Positions 49,828-59,168 of a DNA stretch of 64,000 nucleotides are shown in pieces. The notes under the pieces were generated by a model. That model was not told the DNA's origin. It saw only the letters and a list, made by a program, of their open reading frames with translations, and did not search any database. Origin of the DNA: Treponema sp. (GTDB lineage Bacteria > Spirochaetota > Spirochaetia > Treponematales > Treponemataceae); NCBI GenBank assembly GCA_017470605.1, contig JAFUYH010000041.1, forward strand, positions 1 to 64,000, given 5' to 3'. The stretch's first letter is position 1; each line of letters begins with the position of its first letter. The translations under genes and the position numbers were made by a program.

Positions 49828-51318
49828 CTACTCTGCCCATCCTTTTGCTTTTTCAACAGCCTTCTTCCAACCGCCATAAAGCTCATCTCGCTTCTCAGCG
49901 CTCATAGCAGGCTCAAAAAGCCTGTCAGTTTCGCGGCGGCACAAAATATCATCCTTGCTTGCCCAGAATCCGCTTGCAAGCCCTGCAAGATAGGCAGCCC
50001 CCAAAGCGGTAGTTTCCACGTTTTTAGGGCGGCAGACCTTTGTATTCAGAATATCTGCCTGGAACTGCATCATGATATTGCTTACGCAGGCTCCCCCGTC
50101 CACATTCAGCGTGTTAATAGGAGTTCCAGAATCAGCGACCATTGTATCAAGCACGTCGCGCACCTCGTAGGCAATACCTTCCAGAGCCGCACGGCAGATA
50201 TGAGCCTTCTTTACCCCGCGGGTCAGCCCCACAATAGTTCCCCGCGCATACATATCCCAGTAAGGAGTTCCAAGTCCAACAAAGGCCGGCACCAGATAAG
50301 CGCCATTTGAATCAGGCACCGACTCAGCAAGGCGGTCAATTTCCGGCGCGCTGGAAATAAGCTCCAGCTCATCGCGCAGCCATTTAATAACAGCCCCGCC
50401 AATAAAAACAGAACCTTCAAGTGCATACTCAACCTTGCCATTCATACCAAGCGCAATCGTAGTGAGCAGCTGCTTGGAAACGACCGGCTTCTCGCCAGTG
50501 TTCATAAGCATAAAGCAGCCGGTTCCGTAGGTATTTTTTGCGTCCCCTTTCTTAAAACAGCCCTGACCAAAAAGAGCGGCCTGCTGATCACCAATGGCGG
50601 AGGCAATAGGGGCTTTAAATCCGCAGATTTCAGGGTCGGTTTCGCAATAAACTTTGGAAGAATCGCAAACTTCAGGTAAGAGACAGCGGGGAATGTTCAA
50701 AAGCTTTAAAAGCTCATCATCCCAGTCCAGTTCGTAGATATTAAAAAGCATAGTGCGACTGGCGTTTGTGTAGTCGGTAACGTGTGCGCGGCCGCCGGAA
50801 AGCTTCCAGATAAGCCAGGTGTCTATGGTGCCAGCAAGAAGCTCTCCGCGTTCGGCCCGCTCGCGCACGCCAGGAACATTATCTAAAATCCATTTTATTT
50901 TTGTGCCGGAAAAATATGCGTCAATCAAAAGTCCGGTTTTTTCGCGGATAATGTCAGTATAGCCATCCTTCATCAGCTTTTCGCAGTAATCGGCAGTACG
51001 GCGGCACTGCCATACAACCGCATTATATACAGGCTTACCACTTTCCTTATCCCAGATTACAACTGTTTCACGCTGATTAGTAATTCCAATTGCGGCAATT
51101 TCGTCATGTCTTATTTCATTTTCGATTAAAAGGCTCTGAAGCACCTTCAGCTGGCACTTAAAAATTTCTTCCGCATCGTGTTCAACCCAGCCCGGGTGCG
51201 GATAATACTGGGGAAATTCCCTCTGCTTAGAACCTAGTGGATTAGCATTTTTATCATATACAATTGCTCTTGAAGACGTTGTTCCCTGATCAAGAGCAAT
51301 CACATATTTTTTTGCCAT
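49828..51318 (-). CDS. glpK: Glycerol kinase
   Basis: This 496-residue FGGY-family kinase phosphorylates glycerol. [16 protein letters not shown] is the ATP-binding start, and [24 protein letters not shown] and the FGGY region [13 protein letters not shown] with [10 protein letters not shown] are present. ATG 51318 follows GGAGG; the frame is open to 51351. It is the first gene of the operon glpK, GlpA-like, oxidoreductase, DUF1667. No glycerol facilitator gene is adjacent. An inverted repeat upstream (51358-51386) is a candidate operator. Confidence 0.95.
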   Translation of the reverse strand: MAKKYVIALDQGTTSSRAIVYDKNANPLGSKQREFPQYYPHPGWVEHDAEEIFKCQLKVLQSLLIENEIRHDEIAAIGITNQRETVVIWDKESGKPVYNAVVWQCRRTADYCEKLMKDGYTDIIREKTGLLIDAYFSGTKIKWILDNVPGVRERAERGELLAGTIDTWLIWKLSGGRAHVTDYTNASRTMLFNIYELDWDDELLKLLNIPRCLLPEVCDSSKVYCETDPEICGFKAPIASAIGDQQAALFGQGCFKKGDAKNTYGTGCFMLMNTGEKPVVSKQLLTTIALGMNGKVEYALEGSVFIGGAVIKWLRDELELISSAPEIDRLAESVPDSNGAYLVPAFVGLGTPYWDMYARGTIVGLTRGVKKAHICRAALEGIAYEVRDVLDTMVADSGTPINTLNVDGGACVSNIMMQFQADILNTKVCRPKNVETTALGAAYLAGLASGFWASKDDILCRRETDRLFEPAMSAEKRDELYGGWKKAVEKAKGWAE

Positions 51319-51357
51319 AAAAGCCTCCGAACTTCTATATGAAAGTTTCAATTTCGT

Positions 51358-51386
51358 TGTGATATTGATACTATCATATTATCACA
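51358..51386 (-). promoter_or_regulatory. Inverted repeat upstream of glpK
   Basis: TGTGATA at one end and TATCACA at the other enclose a TGATA-G-TATCA core on the minus strand, about 40-68 bases upstream of the glpK ATG. The TGTGA/TCACA ends recall CRP-type sites, but the spacing is longer, so two overlapping sites or a different regulator are possible. Confidence 0.5.
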
Positions 51387-51410
51387 GTTCCAGAGGATTG
51401 CAAGGAAAAT

Positions 51411-51488
51411 TTACTCTTCCTCTTCAGAAGGCATAACCGCAGCCTCTTCCCCGCTTGTATGCAGGTAATCGCAGTCAGGATTAATGCA
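51411..51488 (-). pseudogene. Duplicated 3' end of topA
   Basis: The minus strand reads CINPDCDYLHTSGEEAAVMP, then SEEEE and a stop at 51411-51413. The real topA ends CINPDCDYLHTSGEDVETID, then ADAE. The shared part matches at DNA level with a few synonymous changes, and the tails differ. The fragment lies just beyond the two-hairpin element and has no start. Confidence 0.8.
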
Positions 51489-51489
51489 T

Positions 51490-51588
51490 GCCTAAAATCG
51501 AAGAACCGTTAAAAAAAATTGTACGACAGTACAATTTTTTAGGTTCATCCATCGAACTGGCTCGCTGCGAGACTAGCGAGCAGCGGAT
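51490..51588 (+). repeat. Two-hairpin element with covarying stems, copy 2
   Basis: The order is GCCTAAAATCGAAGAACC, GTTAAAAAAAA, a TTGTAC/GTACAA hairpin, TTTTTTAGGTTCATCCAT, CTGGCTCG and a second hairpin (CGCTGC/GCAGCG or CTCGCT/AGCGAG). GAACC pairs with GGTTC, where copy 1 has GAGCC with GGCTC. It sits between topA and the duplicated topA tail. Confidence 0.75.
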
Positions 51589-51606
51589 GTAATCCTGCAT
51601 AAAAAA

Positions 51607-53763
51607 CTACTCTGCATCTGCATCAATAGTTTCTACGTCTTCCCCGCTTGTATGCAGGTAATCACAATCAGGATTTATGCAGGATTTATACGACCCATTC
51701 TTCTTATCATACTTTTCTACCAGGAACCAGCCGCACTTAGGACAATACTGATTATCCAGTGGCTTAAAATGACTGATAAAGGTACAGGTCGGGTAATTCG
51801 TACAGCCAAAGAAAGATTTTCCCCTTCCCTTTGTCTTGCGCTCAACAATTTCGCCAGTCTTACATACAGGACAAGTTGCCAGAGGAATAGACTTAGTATT
51901 ATGACACTCCGGGAAGCCGGAGCAGGCCAGGAAGAAGCCGAAACGTCCAAGTTTTTTTACCATCGGCTTTCCGCACAAATCGCAGACCTTGTCAGTTTTT
52001 TCATCCAGAAAGCCCTTCATGCTTTCCTGAGTTTCCATAACCGTATCAACCTTCTTTTTGAAAGGCTGATAAAAATCACCGATTATATTGTTCCAGACAA
52101 GTTCATCAGCTTCAACCTTATCCAAATCATTTTCTACCTGAGCGGTAAATTCTTCGTTTATAACTTCCGGGAAGCTTTCTACAAGAATCTTGTTAATCAT
52201 GCGGCCAAGCTGAGTTGGAACCAGCTGCTTGTTGCTGCGGGTAACATAATAGCGGTCAAGCAGCACAGAAATGATTGTTGCATAAGTAGAAGGACGACCG
52301 ATTCCCTTTTCTTCCAGCATTCTTACGATAGAAGCGTCTGTATAGCGGGCAGGCCCCTGGGTAAAGTGCTGTTCAGGATGGAAATTATTTACAGAAAGCT
52401 CTTCTCCTTCCTTCATCGCAGGCAGGCTTGAACTCTTGTCCTCTTTTGAAGAAAGCAGTTTTATAACCTGATAAAATCCCTTTTCAGCAATCTTGCTTGC
52501 GGCAACGCGGAAAAGAGCATCTCCTGCAGTAATTTCTACAGAAGTCGTTACCATCTTTGCATTATTCATCTGAGAAGAAACAAAGCGTTCCCAGATGATT
52601 GAATAAAGGCGGAACTGATCATGAGTCAGATATTCTTTTATACTCTCTGGAGTATAAGAAGTATAAGTAGGACGAATACCTTCATGGGCATCCTGTGCCG
52701 ATTTACCTACCGCATAATGAATTGCTTCTGCAGGTAGTTCAGAAGGATGATTTTTAGAAAGCCAGTCGCGAACATCTGCAAGAGCCGTATCAGAAATACG
52801 GACAGAATCTGTACGCATGTAAGTAATAAGACCCACATTATTTGTTCCAATCTGAATACCTTCGTAAAGCTGCTGGGCAATCTGCATTGTCTTGCGGGAA
52901 GTAAAGCCCAGGCGGTTAGCGGCGGCCTGCTGCAGTTTAGAAGTTGTAAAAGGAGGTTTCGGGCGAACAGTTTTTTCAGTCTTTTTGATTGAAGAAACCG
53001 TGCATGGCGAATTCTTTATCTTCTCTATAATTTCATTAACTGCATCTTCACTCTTAAGCTCAGGTGCATCACCTTTATACTTTACCAGCTGAGCCGTAAA
53101 ACTTGTTTTTCCTTTTGTAAAATCAGCATCCAGAGACCAGTATTCTTCCGGCAAAAAGTCTTCCACTTCCTGCTCTCGTTCACAGATAAGGCGCAAGGCA
53201 ACAGACTGAACGCGCCCTGCAGAAAGTCCGTTTTTTACCTTTGTCCACAAAAGAGGACTCAGATTATAACCGACAAGGCGGTCCAGAACACGGCGGGCCT
53301 TCTGTGCATTCACTTTTGATTCAACAATTTCGCCGGGATGCTTTACTGCCTCGGTAATGGCGGTCGGAGTAATTTCGTTAAAGACAATACGGCTGATTTT
53401 TGCATCAGTTTTATCGCGCAGGGCATTATTCAAATGCCAGGCAATTGCCTCTCCTTCGCGGTCGTTATCCGATGCAAGCAGAACGGCATCACTTTTTTTT
53501 GCCTCTTTCTGCAATTCCTTAAGAAGTTTTGCCTTTCCGCGAACAGTAATATATTCGGGCTGAAAACCGTTTTCCACATCAATAGCCATACGGGATTTAG
53601 GCAGGTCAATCAAATGACCTACAGAGGCTTTAACGGTATAGCCAGGCCCCAGATATTTTTCAATTGTATGAGCTTTTGTAGGAGACTCTACAATTACAAG
53701 AGTCTGAGGTGTTTTTTGTGCAGACTTCTTAGCAGATTTTTTTGAAGTTTTCTTTTCAGCCAT
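51607..53763 (-). CDS. topA: DNA topoisomerase I
   Basis: This 718-residue type IA topoisomerase relaxes negative supercoils. It has a Lys-rich start, the toprim domain (LVIVESPTKAHTIEKYLG and ASDNDREGEAIAWHL) and the active-site Tyr in GLITYMRTDSVRIS. Three C-terminal zinc ribbons begin CDLCGKP, CPVCKTG and CPKCGW. ATG 53763 follows AAGGGG; the frame is open further upstream but that part is not conserved. The last zinc ribbon is followed by a short acidic tail that differs from the duplicate at 51411-51488, so the 3' end has been rearranged. Confidence 0.95.
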   Translation of the reverse strand: MAEKKTSKKSAKKSAQKTPQTLVIVESPTKAHTIEKYLGPGYTVKASVGHLIDLPKSRMAIDVENGFQPEYITVRGKAKLLKELQKEAKKSDAVLLASDNDREGEAIAWHLNNALRDKTDAKISRIVFNEITPTAITEAVKHPGEIVESKVNAQKARRVLDRLVGYNLSPLLWTKVKNGLSAGRVQSVALRLICEREQEVEDFLPEEYWSLDADFTKGKTSFTAQLVKYKGDAPELKSEDAVNEIIEKIKNSPCTVSSIKKTEKTVRPKPPFTTSKLQQAAANRLGFTSRKTMQIAQQLYEGIQIGTNNVGLITYMRTDSVRISDTALADVRDWLSKNHPSELPAEAIHYAVGKSAQDAHEGIRPTYTSYTPESIKEYLTHDQFRLYSIIWERFVSSQMNNAKMVTTSVEITAGDALFRVAASKIAEKGFYQVIKLLSSKEDKSSSLPAMKEGEELSVNNFHPEQHFTQGPARYTDASIVRMLEEKGIGRPSTYATIISVLLDRYYVTRSNKQLVPTQLGRMINKILVESFPEVINEEFTAQVENDLDKVEADELVWNNIIGDFYQPFKKKVDTVMETQESMKGFLDEKTDKVCDLCGKPMVKKLGRFGFFLACSGFPECHNTKSIPLATCPVCKTGEIVERKTKGRGKSFFGCTNYPTCTFISHFKPLDNQYCPKCGWFLVEKYDKKNGSYKSCINPDCDYLHTSGEDVETIDADAE

Positions 53764-53773
53764 ATTATTCCCC

Positions 53774-54847
53774 TTAAAATAACTCACCCTGCAGCACAGG
53801 CGAAGTCCTTTGGCCCGGAACTTCCGCCAAAGCACGACAGTAATCAGCATAATCTGCAATTACAGCCGCCCCCGCTTCAAGATATTTCGTTACCGTATTT
53901 TCAATTTTATATTTGCTCACTTCTTTTCTAGCAAAACGCAAATCCAGATTCTTTTTTACTGCCGCAGAAATCATAAGGGCTTCCTCAGAAACCGCAGCAT
54001 TATGAAAAAATACATCGCGTCCGCTTTCCAGAGCAAAATCAGCAGTTATGAGCGCACCGCTTCCCGTTGGGGCTTCTATTACCACCACAGCAGGTGAAAG
54101 ACCTGCAATAATCCGGTTTCGCGCCACAAAGCGCCAGTTTTCAGAAGGCACCCCGGGCTCATATTCGCTGACAATACATCCTCCAGATTTTAGAATTTTT
54201 TCTGCAAGAAACTTATTTCCCTGAGGAACAATTTCATCAATTCCTCCAGGCAGAACAGCAATCGTCTTACCCAATGCCGTCAATTCTTTATCTGAATGAT
54301 GTTCGTAAAATGCATCAACAGCCCCTCTATGGGCATAACCATCCGCTCCATATGCAAGACCGCTTACCACTCCACATCCATTCAGGCAGGCTTCATAAGC
54401 GAAATCATGGGCAGATTTCCTTCCACGCGGACTGATACGCCTTGTTCCCACAACAGAAACACTTCGTTCTCCAAGAACAGAGACATTTCCATGACAATAC
54501 AGAAGAAAAGGAGGTTCAGCAATATTACGCAAAAGTTCAGGATATTCTGCATCTTCATAAGAAAGCACGCGGTATCCTCTTTTTTTGCAAATAAAGGCTG
54601 CCCTTTGAGCCGCATTTAGATTTTCAGCTCCATTCCATTTACCCCTGAATGCCCGGCGCTGCATACCAGGAACTGCAGGACTGTCAATAATTTTAAATAT
54701 TTCTTCTATAGACAGTAATGCAAGGGAGTAAGAACTGTCAAGTTTTTTTGATAAAATATTTTTCTCTTTACAGGAAAGAAAGGTCATTCGCGCAAGAGAA
54801 ATGTTAAAAATCAGATTTTCATCAGTATTATTTTGAATATAGTGCAT
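53774..54847 (-). CDS. dprA: DNA-processing protein DprA
   Basis: DprA binds incoming single-stranded DNA and loads RecA in transformation. The protein has a helical N-terminus, then the Rossmann core: SVVGTRRISPRG, GVVSGLAYGADGYAHRGAV, IAVLPGGIDEIVP, VSEYEPG and FVARNRIIAGLS. The product is 357 residues from ATG 54847, which overlaps the TPR lipoprotein gene by 20 bases; a later ATG at 54787 is possible, and neither has a strong ribosome site. topA follows after 10 bases. Confidence 0.92.
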   Translation of the reverse strand: MHYIQNNTDENLIFNISLARMTFLSCKEKNILSKKLDSSYSLALLSIEEIFKIIDSPAVPGMQRRAFRGKWNGAENLNAAQRAAFICKKRGYRVLSYEDAEYPELLRNIAEPPFLLYCHGNVSVLGERSVSVVGTRRISPRGRKSAHDFAYEACLNGCGVVSGLAYGADGYAHRGAVDAFYEHHSDKELTALGKTIAVLPGGIDEIVPQGNKFLAEKILKSGGCIVSEYEPGVPSENWRFVARNRIIAGLSPAVVVIEAPTGSGALITADFALESGRDVFFHNAAVSEEALMISAAVKKNLDLRFARKEVSKYKIENTVTKYLEAGAAVIADYADYCRALAEVPGQRTSPVLQGELF

Positions 54848-55553
54848 CCAGAACTGTTTTTTTGTTCTCCTCTGCGGTTGCTTTTGTTTCGGCTGATTTT
54901 GTGGTGGCTATAATTTTATCATATACTGCTGCAGATTTTTCAAACTCATAGATTGAATAATAGGCTCTGGCAAGTACAAACATTGCATCTATATTTCTAG
55001 TTTCTACGGAAACAGCACGCTCCAGATATGGAACAGCTTTTTCCGGTTCATCAAGTTCAAATACATAAAGAACACCAAGACCATATAAGGCCCGCACATA
55101 ACGTTCTTCAATTGAAACAGCACGCAGGTAGGCATCTTCTGCCAGCTTCAGATAATTATAGCGGACTTCTGTATTTCCAGAGGCACCAAAATCCATAGCG
55201 GCATGAGACATATAGCCAGCACAGACTCCAACATAATAATACAGATTCTGATTATCAGGATAATATTTTAAGGCTTCCTGAAAGCATTTTAAAGCTTCAC
55301 CATACATTTTCTGGTCAATATAGCGGGTACCAAGCATTTTATACCAGATTCCAACCTGACTGTTTGCAAGCTGAATATCTGCAACCCTTTCCTGATATTT
55401 TTTTATGGCATCTTTTAATTCTTCTACACTTGTCGGACTGGAAACACCTTCTTCCATTTTTTGATAGCGGGTAATTGATTTATTAGAAACACCACAAGAG
55501 GTCAGAGTAATGAGAATAAAAAGAAATCCGACTGTAAAAAAAATCTTTTTCAT
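54828..55553 (-). CDS. TPR-repeat lipoprotein
   Basis: The 241-residue protein has a lipoprotein signal (VGFLFILITLTSC, lipobox Cys near 20) and then TPR units: MYGEALKCFQEALKYYPDNQ, AYLRAVSIEERYVRALYGLG and AVPYLERAVSVETRNIDAMF. It is anchored to a membrane in the periplasm and probably scaffolds partners. It overlaps the xerD stop by four bases and the dprA start by 20, so it belongs to the division-recombination operon. The precise role is unknown. Confidence 0.85.
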   Translation of the reverse strand: MKKIFFTVGFLFILITLTSCGVSNKSITRYQKMEEGVSSPTSVEELKDAIKKYQERVADIQLANSQVGIWYKMLGTRYIDQKMYGEALKCFQEALKYYPDNQNLYYYVGVCAGYMSHAAMDFGASGNTEVRYNYLKLAEDAYLRAVSIEERYVRALYGLGVLYVFELDEPEKAVPYLERAVSVETRNIDAMFVLARAYYSIYEFEKSAAVYDKIIATTKSAETKATAEENKKTVLDALYSK

Positions 55554-56458
55554 AATTCCTCCCGCAGTGCCCCCTGAGCCTTAAAATACTGCTCATGCAC
55601 CTTTTCCAGCTGATTATCACTTACATGGGTATAAATTGTTGTTGTTGCAAGATTCGCGTGCCCCAGCAGCTCCTGAACAGAACGTAAATCCGCACCACCT
55701 TCAAGAAGATGAGTAGCAAAACTATGCCTCAAAGTATGCACTTTAGCACTGATTCCGCTTCTTGCTTCCATATACTGAAACCTTTTCCATACACCCTTTC
55801 TGGAAATTGCTTCACCTCTATAATTTACAAATAAGTTCGGGTTATTTCTACCCTTCAAAAGCACAGGCCGAACTTCTTCAAGATAAACCTTCAGTTTTTC
55901 GGCAGCCCTTTGTCCAAAAGGAACAAGCCTTTCCTTATCACCCTTTCCATGAACTAATATAAGCCCTTCATCTATATGAACATTTACAAGTTTCAGTTCA
56001 CATACCTCACTTATACGAAGACCACAGGAATATACAAGCTCAAAAAGAGCATCATCTCTTTTTCCAGAAAGAGTTTTTGTATCAATTCCATCAAGAAGGG
56101 AATCAATTTCTTCAACAGAAAGCACTTCAGGAAGATTTCTAGCCATCTTAGGCTTTTCCAAATCCAAGGCAATGTTTTGAGTCCAATAGCCTTTACGAAC
56201 CAGATAAGAGCCAAAAGAACGCAATGCGGCAATATCTTTTGCCATGGTAACTTCCGTACATCCGTCTTCAGTCTGTCTTTTTATAATATAATACATTAAA
56301 TTCTGAACGGAAACATTTTTTAACTTTATATGCTGCTCAACAAGCCAATTCAGAAATTCTTCTGCAGCAATTTTATATGTTTCTGCAGTGCGGACAGAAT
56401 CCCTGCGCACCAACAGAAGGTCTGAATAAAAATGCTGTAAAAGTTCATCAATAGTCAT
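55550..56458 (-). CDS. xerD: Tyrosine recombinase XerD-like
   Basis: The second Xer recombinase in the window (302 residues). Catalytic residues appear in SCGLRISEVCEL, GKGDKERLVPFG, HTLRHSFATHLLEGGADLRS, LGHANLATTTIYTHV. It lies eight bases after ftsZ, so dimer resolution and division genes share a transcript. Whether this is the C or D partner is not certain; LATTTIYTHV and the length suggest D. Confidence 0.9.
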   Translation of the reverse strand: MTIDELLQHFYSDLLLVRRDSVRTAETYKIAAEEFLNWLVEQHIKLKNVSVQNLMYYIIKRQTEDGCTEVTMAKDIAALRSFGSYLVRKGYWTQNIALDLEKPKMARNLPEVLSVEEIDSLLDGIDTKTLSGKRDDALFELVYSCGLRISEVCELKLVNVHIDEGLILVHGKGDKERLVPFGQRAAEKLKVYLEEVRPVLLKGRNNPNLFVNYRGEAISRKGVWKRFQYMEARSGISAKVHTLRHSFATHLLEGGADLRSVQELLGHANLATTTIYTHVSDNQLEKVHEQYFKAQGALREEL

Positions 56459-56466
56459 ATAAAAAA

Positions 56467-57837
56467 TCAGTCATCAGAAAGTCTGATTCCCCTGCCAAAT
56501 CCGCTGGTCCAGATTGCAGGCTGAGTCAAGTCATTTGCATCAGGATTCCATCCTGCAGGAGGATTAAACTGGCGGCGTACCTGAGCAGAATGAGGATTTT
56601 TTTCTTCAACATCATCAAAAAGTCCAGCTACAAGGCTGCCCTTCTTTCTGTCAGACTGTTCTTTTTCTGCAGCAATATCCTTTTTTGAAACAAATTCTCC
56701 CGGAGAAGCAGGCTGCGGGCGGCGAACACCTCCATGCAGGAGGGCATCCAGTTCAGAAGAAGCGACAACGTCATCCGGCAGGGCTGCAGGCTTTTCTTCA
56801 ACAGTTTCTGCGGCACTTTTATTTACAGAAGCCTTATTTGCATTTTCAAAACCAGTTGCAATTACAGTTACGCTGATTTTTCCTTCCAGTTCAGGCTGTG
56901 TAACCTGACCCCAGAACATATTGTAATCCTTATCAGCAGAAGCAGTAACAATACTACAGATTTCTCCGACTTCGCTAAGAGTAATTTCTTCAGAAGCACA
57001 AATATTGATAAGCAGGTTCTTTGCACCATCAATCTTTGAATTTTCCAGCATAGGATTATTGATGGCATTGTAAGCGGCATCAGCAGCACGGTTTTCACCT
57101 TCACCCACACCGATTCCAAAAATTGCATTACCCTGACCGCTCATTGCGTTACGAACATCGGCAAAGTCGGTATTTACATCTCCAGGACTTGTAATGATAT
57201 TTGAAATACCTTCTACACCCTGACACAAAACTTCATCAGCCTTGCGGAAGGATTCCTTTACGGTAAGATTTTTATCAATATTCTTAAAAAGCTGTTCATT
57301 TGGAATTACAATAAGAGAGTCTACCTGTTCATGAAGTTTTTCCAGGCCCTTCATAGCCTGTCTCATTCTTACATGGCCTTCAAATTCAAAAGGAGTTGTA
57401 ACAACGGCAACTGTAAGACAGCCAAGTTCCTTTGCAATGCGGGCAACAACAGGAGCAGAACCAGTTCCTGTTCCGCCACCCATTCCAGCAGTTATGAATA
57501 CCATGTCTGCACCGCGAAGTTCATTTGTAATCACTTCTTTATCTTCTTCTGCAGCCTGCTCTCCAATTTCCGGGCGGCCACCGGCACCAAGACCTTTTGT
57601 TACTTTCTGACCGATTGCAAGTTTTGTGTGGGCATTAGAACGGCCCAGAGCCTGTAAATCTGTATTCAATACAATAAAATCTACATTGCTCAATTCATGA
57701 GAAATCATTCGGTTTACGGCATTAGAACCTCCACCGCCACAGCCGACTACCTTAATGATTGTAGGACTGCTTTCTGCATAAGCAGACTGTGTGTAGTCTG
57801 ATTCGTCATTCACAATTGAAATTCCAAGATTTCCCAT
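56467..57837 (-). CDS. ftsZ: Cell division protein FtsZ
   Basis: This 456-residue tubulin-like GTPase forms the division ring. VVGCGGGGSNAVNRM, GMGGGTGTGSAPVVA and NVDFADVRNAMSGQG (as NTDFADVRNAMSGQG) are the nucleotide and catalytic motifs. A variable linker with Glu/Lys follows from about 335. The C-terminal peptide DLTQPAIWTSGFG resembles the usual ZipA/FtsA-binding tail. ATG 57837 has GGGAGG upstream. ftsA is 50 bases upstream. Confidence 0.96.
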   Translation of the reverse strand: MGNLGISIVNDESDYTQSAYAESSPTIIKVVGCGGGGSNAVNRMISHELSNVDFIVLNTDLQALGRSNAHTKLAIGQKVTKGLGAGGRPEIGEQAAEEDKEVITNELRGADMVFITAGMGGGTGTGSAPVVARIAKELGCLTVAVVTTPFEFEGHVRMRQAMKGLEKLHEQVDSLIVIPNEQLFKNIDKNLTVKESFRKADEVLCQGVEGISNIITSPGDVNTDFADVRNAMSGQGNAIFGIGVGEGENRAADAAYNAINNPMLENSKIDGAKNLLINICASEEITLSEVGEICSIVTASADKDYNMFWGQVTQPELEGKISVTVIATGFENANKASVNKSAAETVEEKPAALPDDVVASSELDALLHGGVRRPQPASPGEFVSKKDIAAEKEQSDRKKGSLVAGLFDDVEEKNPHSAQVRRQFNPPAGWNPDANDLTQPAIWTSGFGRGIRLSDD

Positions 57838-57887
57838 ATTTCCTCCCTTTGTTAAAACAAGACTCTTGTTTTTACTTTTCCCCTTTT

Positions 57888-59162
57888 TTAAAACAACGAC
57901 TTAAATATTTTCTTAAGAACGCTTTCACTATTCTTTGATTTATCTTTCTTTACAGAATGAATCTTTGATCTCTTTCTGCTGTCTCTTCCCTGAGCAAGTG
58001 ACTTATTTGCAACCACAAGTCCAATTACTGTTGCAAAATCAGGTCTGCGATAATCTTCTTCAATTCCACCAAGATTTTCAGGAATTCCAAGACGAACTGA
58101 TGAAGTACAGAACATATTCTGAATCAGTTCTACGATACCATCCATCTTGGCTCCACCGCCAGTAAGAATAATATTACCTGTAAGTTCCTTGATAGAATCA
58201 TTAGTATTTTTCTGGATTGCAGATCTTACCATAAGACAAATCTGTTCCATTCTGGCCTGAATAATCTTACACAACTGGGAACGCATCATTGCTTCAGGTG
58301 CCCTGCCACCTACTCCCGGCAAAATCACTTCCCTATCATTTTCAGGTGTAATAGTCGGCAACCAGCAGCAGCCTGATTCAATCTTTATCTTTTCTGCTTC
58401 TGCAACAGGAATTCCGGTCACAAGGGCAATATCATTGGTAACAAGATTACCGCCAACAGGAACAGAGGCCGTTGCAATAGGCGCCCCCTTAAAAAGAATA
58501 AGCACATCTGTTGTTCCTGCCCCAAAGTCTATAAGGATTGACCCCAATTCCAGTTCATCCTGATGACAGACTGACTGAGTCTGCGCAAGAGTTTTTAACA
58601 TAACTCCATCCAGAATATAATCTGCTCTTGAAACAGTAGACCTTAAATTTTGAATGATTGTTTTTGCAGCAGTTACAATATGAACTTCAGCTTCAAGCCT
58701 TGTTCCCATTCTGTGAATAGGATCCTGAATACCGCCCACACCATCTACAATATAATTCTGCGGAATTACGTGAAGTTTTTCCCTGTCATCAGGCACTTTT
58801 ACGGCGGTTGCACACTCAATAACACGCTCAACATCTATTCTAGAAATTTCTTTTGTTGATTTTCCACTGCTGGAAACAGGCACTGTTCCCTTAGAATTCA
58901 TACTTTCAATCTGAGAACCGCCGATTGCAGTAATAACAGACTCAACGGAAGTACCGGCATTCTGCTCAGCAGCATCAATTGCTTCTTTTATAGCATTTTT
59001 TGCATCTTCAATATTTACAATAACACCGTTTCTGAGTCCTGCTGATTTACGGCTGGCTGTTCCTGCAATCTGAAGATTTCCCGTTTCAGGATCAATTTCT
59101 CCAATCGCAACCCTAATTGTACTTGTTCCAATATCCAGCCCGACAATTTTATCATCTGCCAT
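57888..59162 (-). CDS. ftsA: Cell division protein FtsA
   Basis: This 424-residue actin-like protein ties FtsZ to the membrane. IVGLDIGTSTIRVAIGE, SILIDFGAGTTDVLIL and GNIILTGGGAKMDGI are the phosphate and adenosine motifs; the SHS2 (1C) domain lies between. The C-terminus ends VLKKIFKSLF, an amphipathic membrane-targeting helix, after a Lys/Ser-rich linker. It lies six bases after ftsQ. Confidence 0.95.
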   Translation of the reverse strand: MADDKIVGLDIGTSTIRVAIGEIDPETGNLQIAGTASRKSAGLRNGVIVNIEDAKNAIKEAIDAAEQNAGTSVESVITAIGGSQIESMNSKGTVPVSSSGKSTKEISRIDVERVIECATAVKVPDDREKLHVIPQNYIVDGVGGIQDPIHRMGTRLEAEVHIVTAAKTIIQNLRSTVSRADYILDGVMLKTLAQTQSVCHQDELELGSILIDFGAGTTDVLILFKGAPIATASVPVGGNLVTNDIALVTGIPVAEAEKIKIESGCCWLPTITPENDREVILPGVGGRAPEAMMRSQLCKIIQARMEQICLMVRSAIQKNTNDSIKELTGNIILTGGGAKMDGIVELIQNMFCTSSVRLGIPENLGGIEEDYRRPDFATVIGLVVANKSLAQGRDSRKRSKIHSVKKDKSKNSESVLKKIFKSLF

Positions 59163-59168
59163 TTTTTA

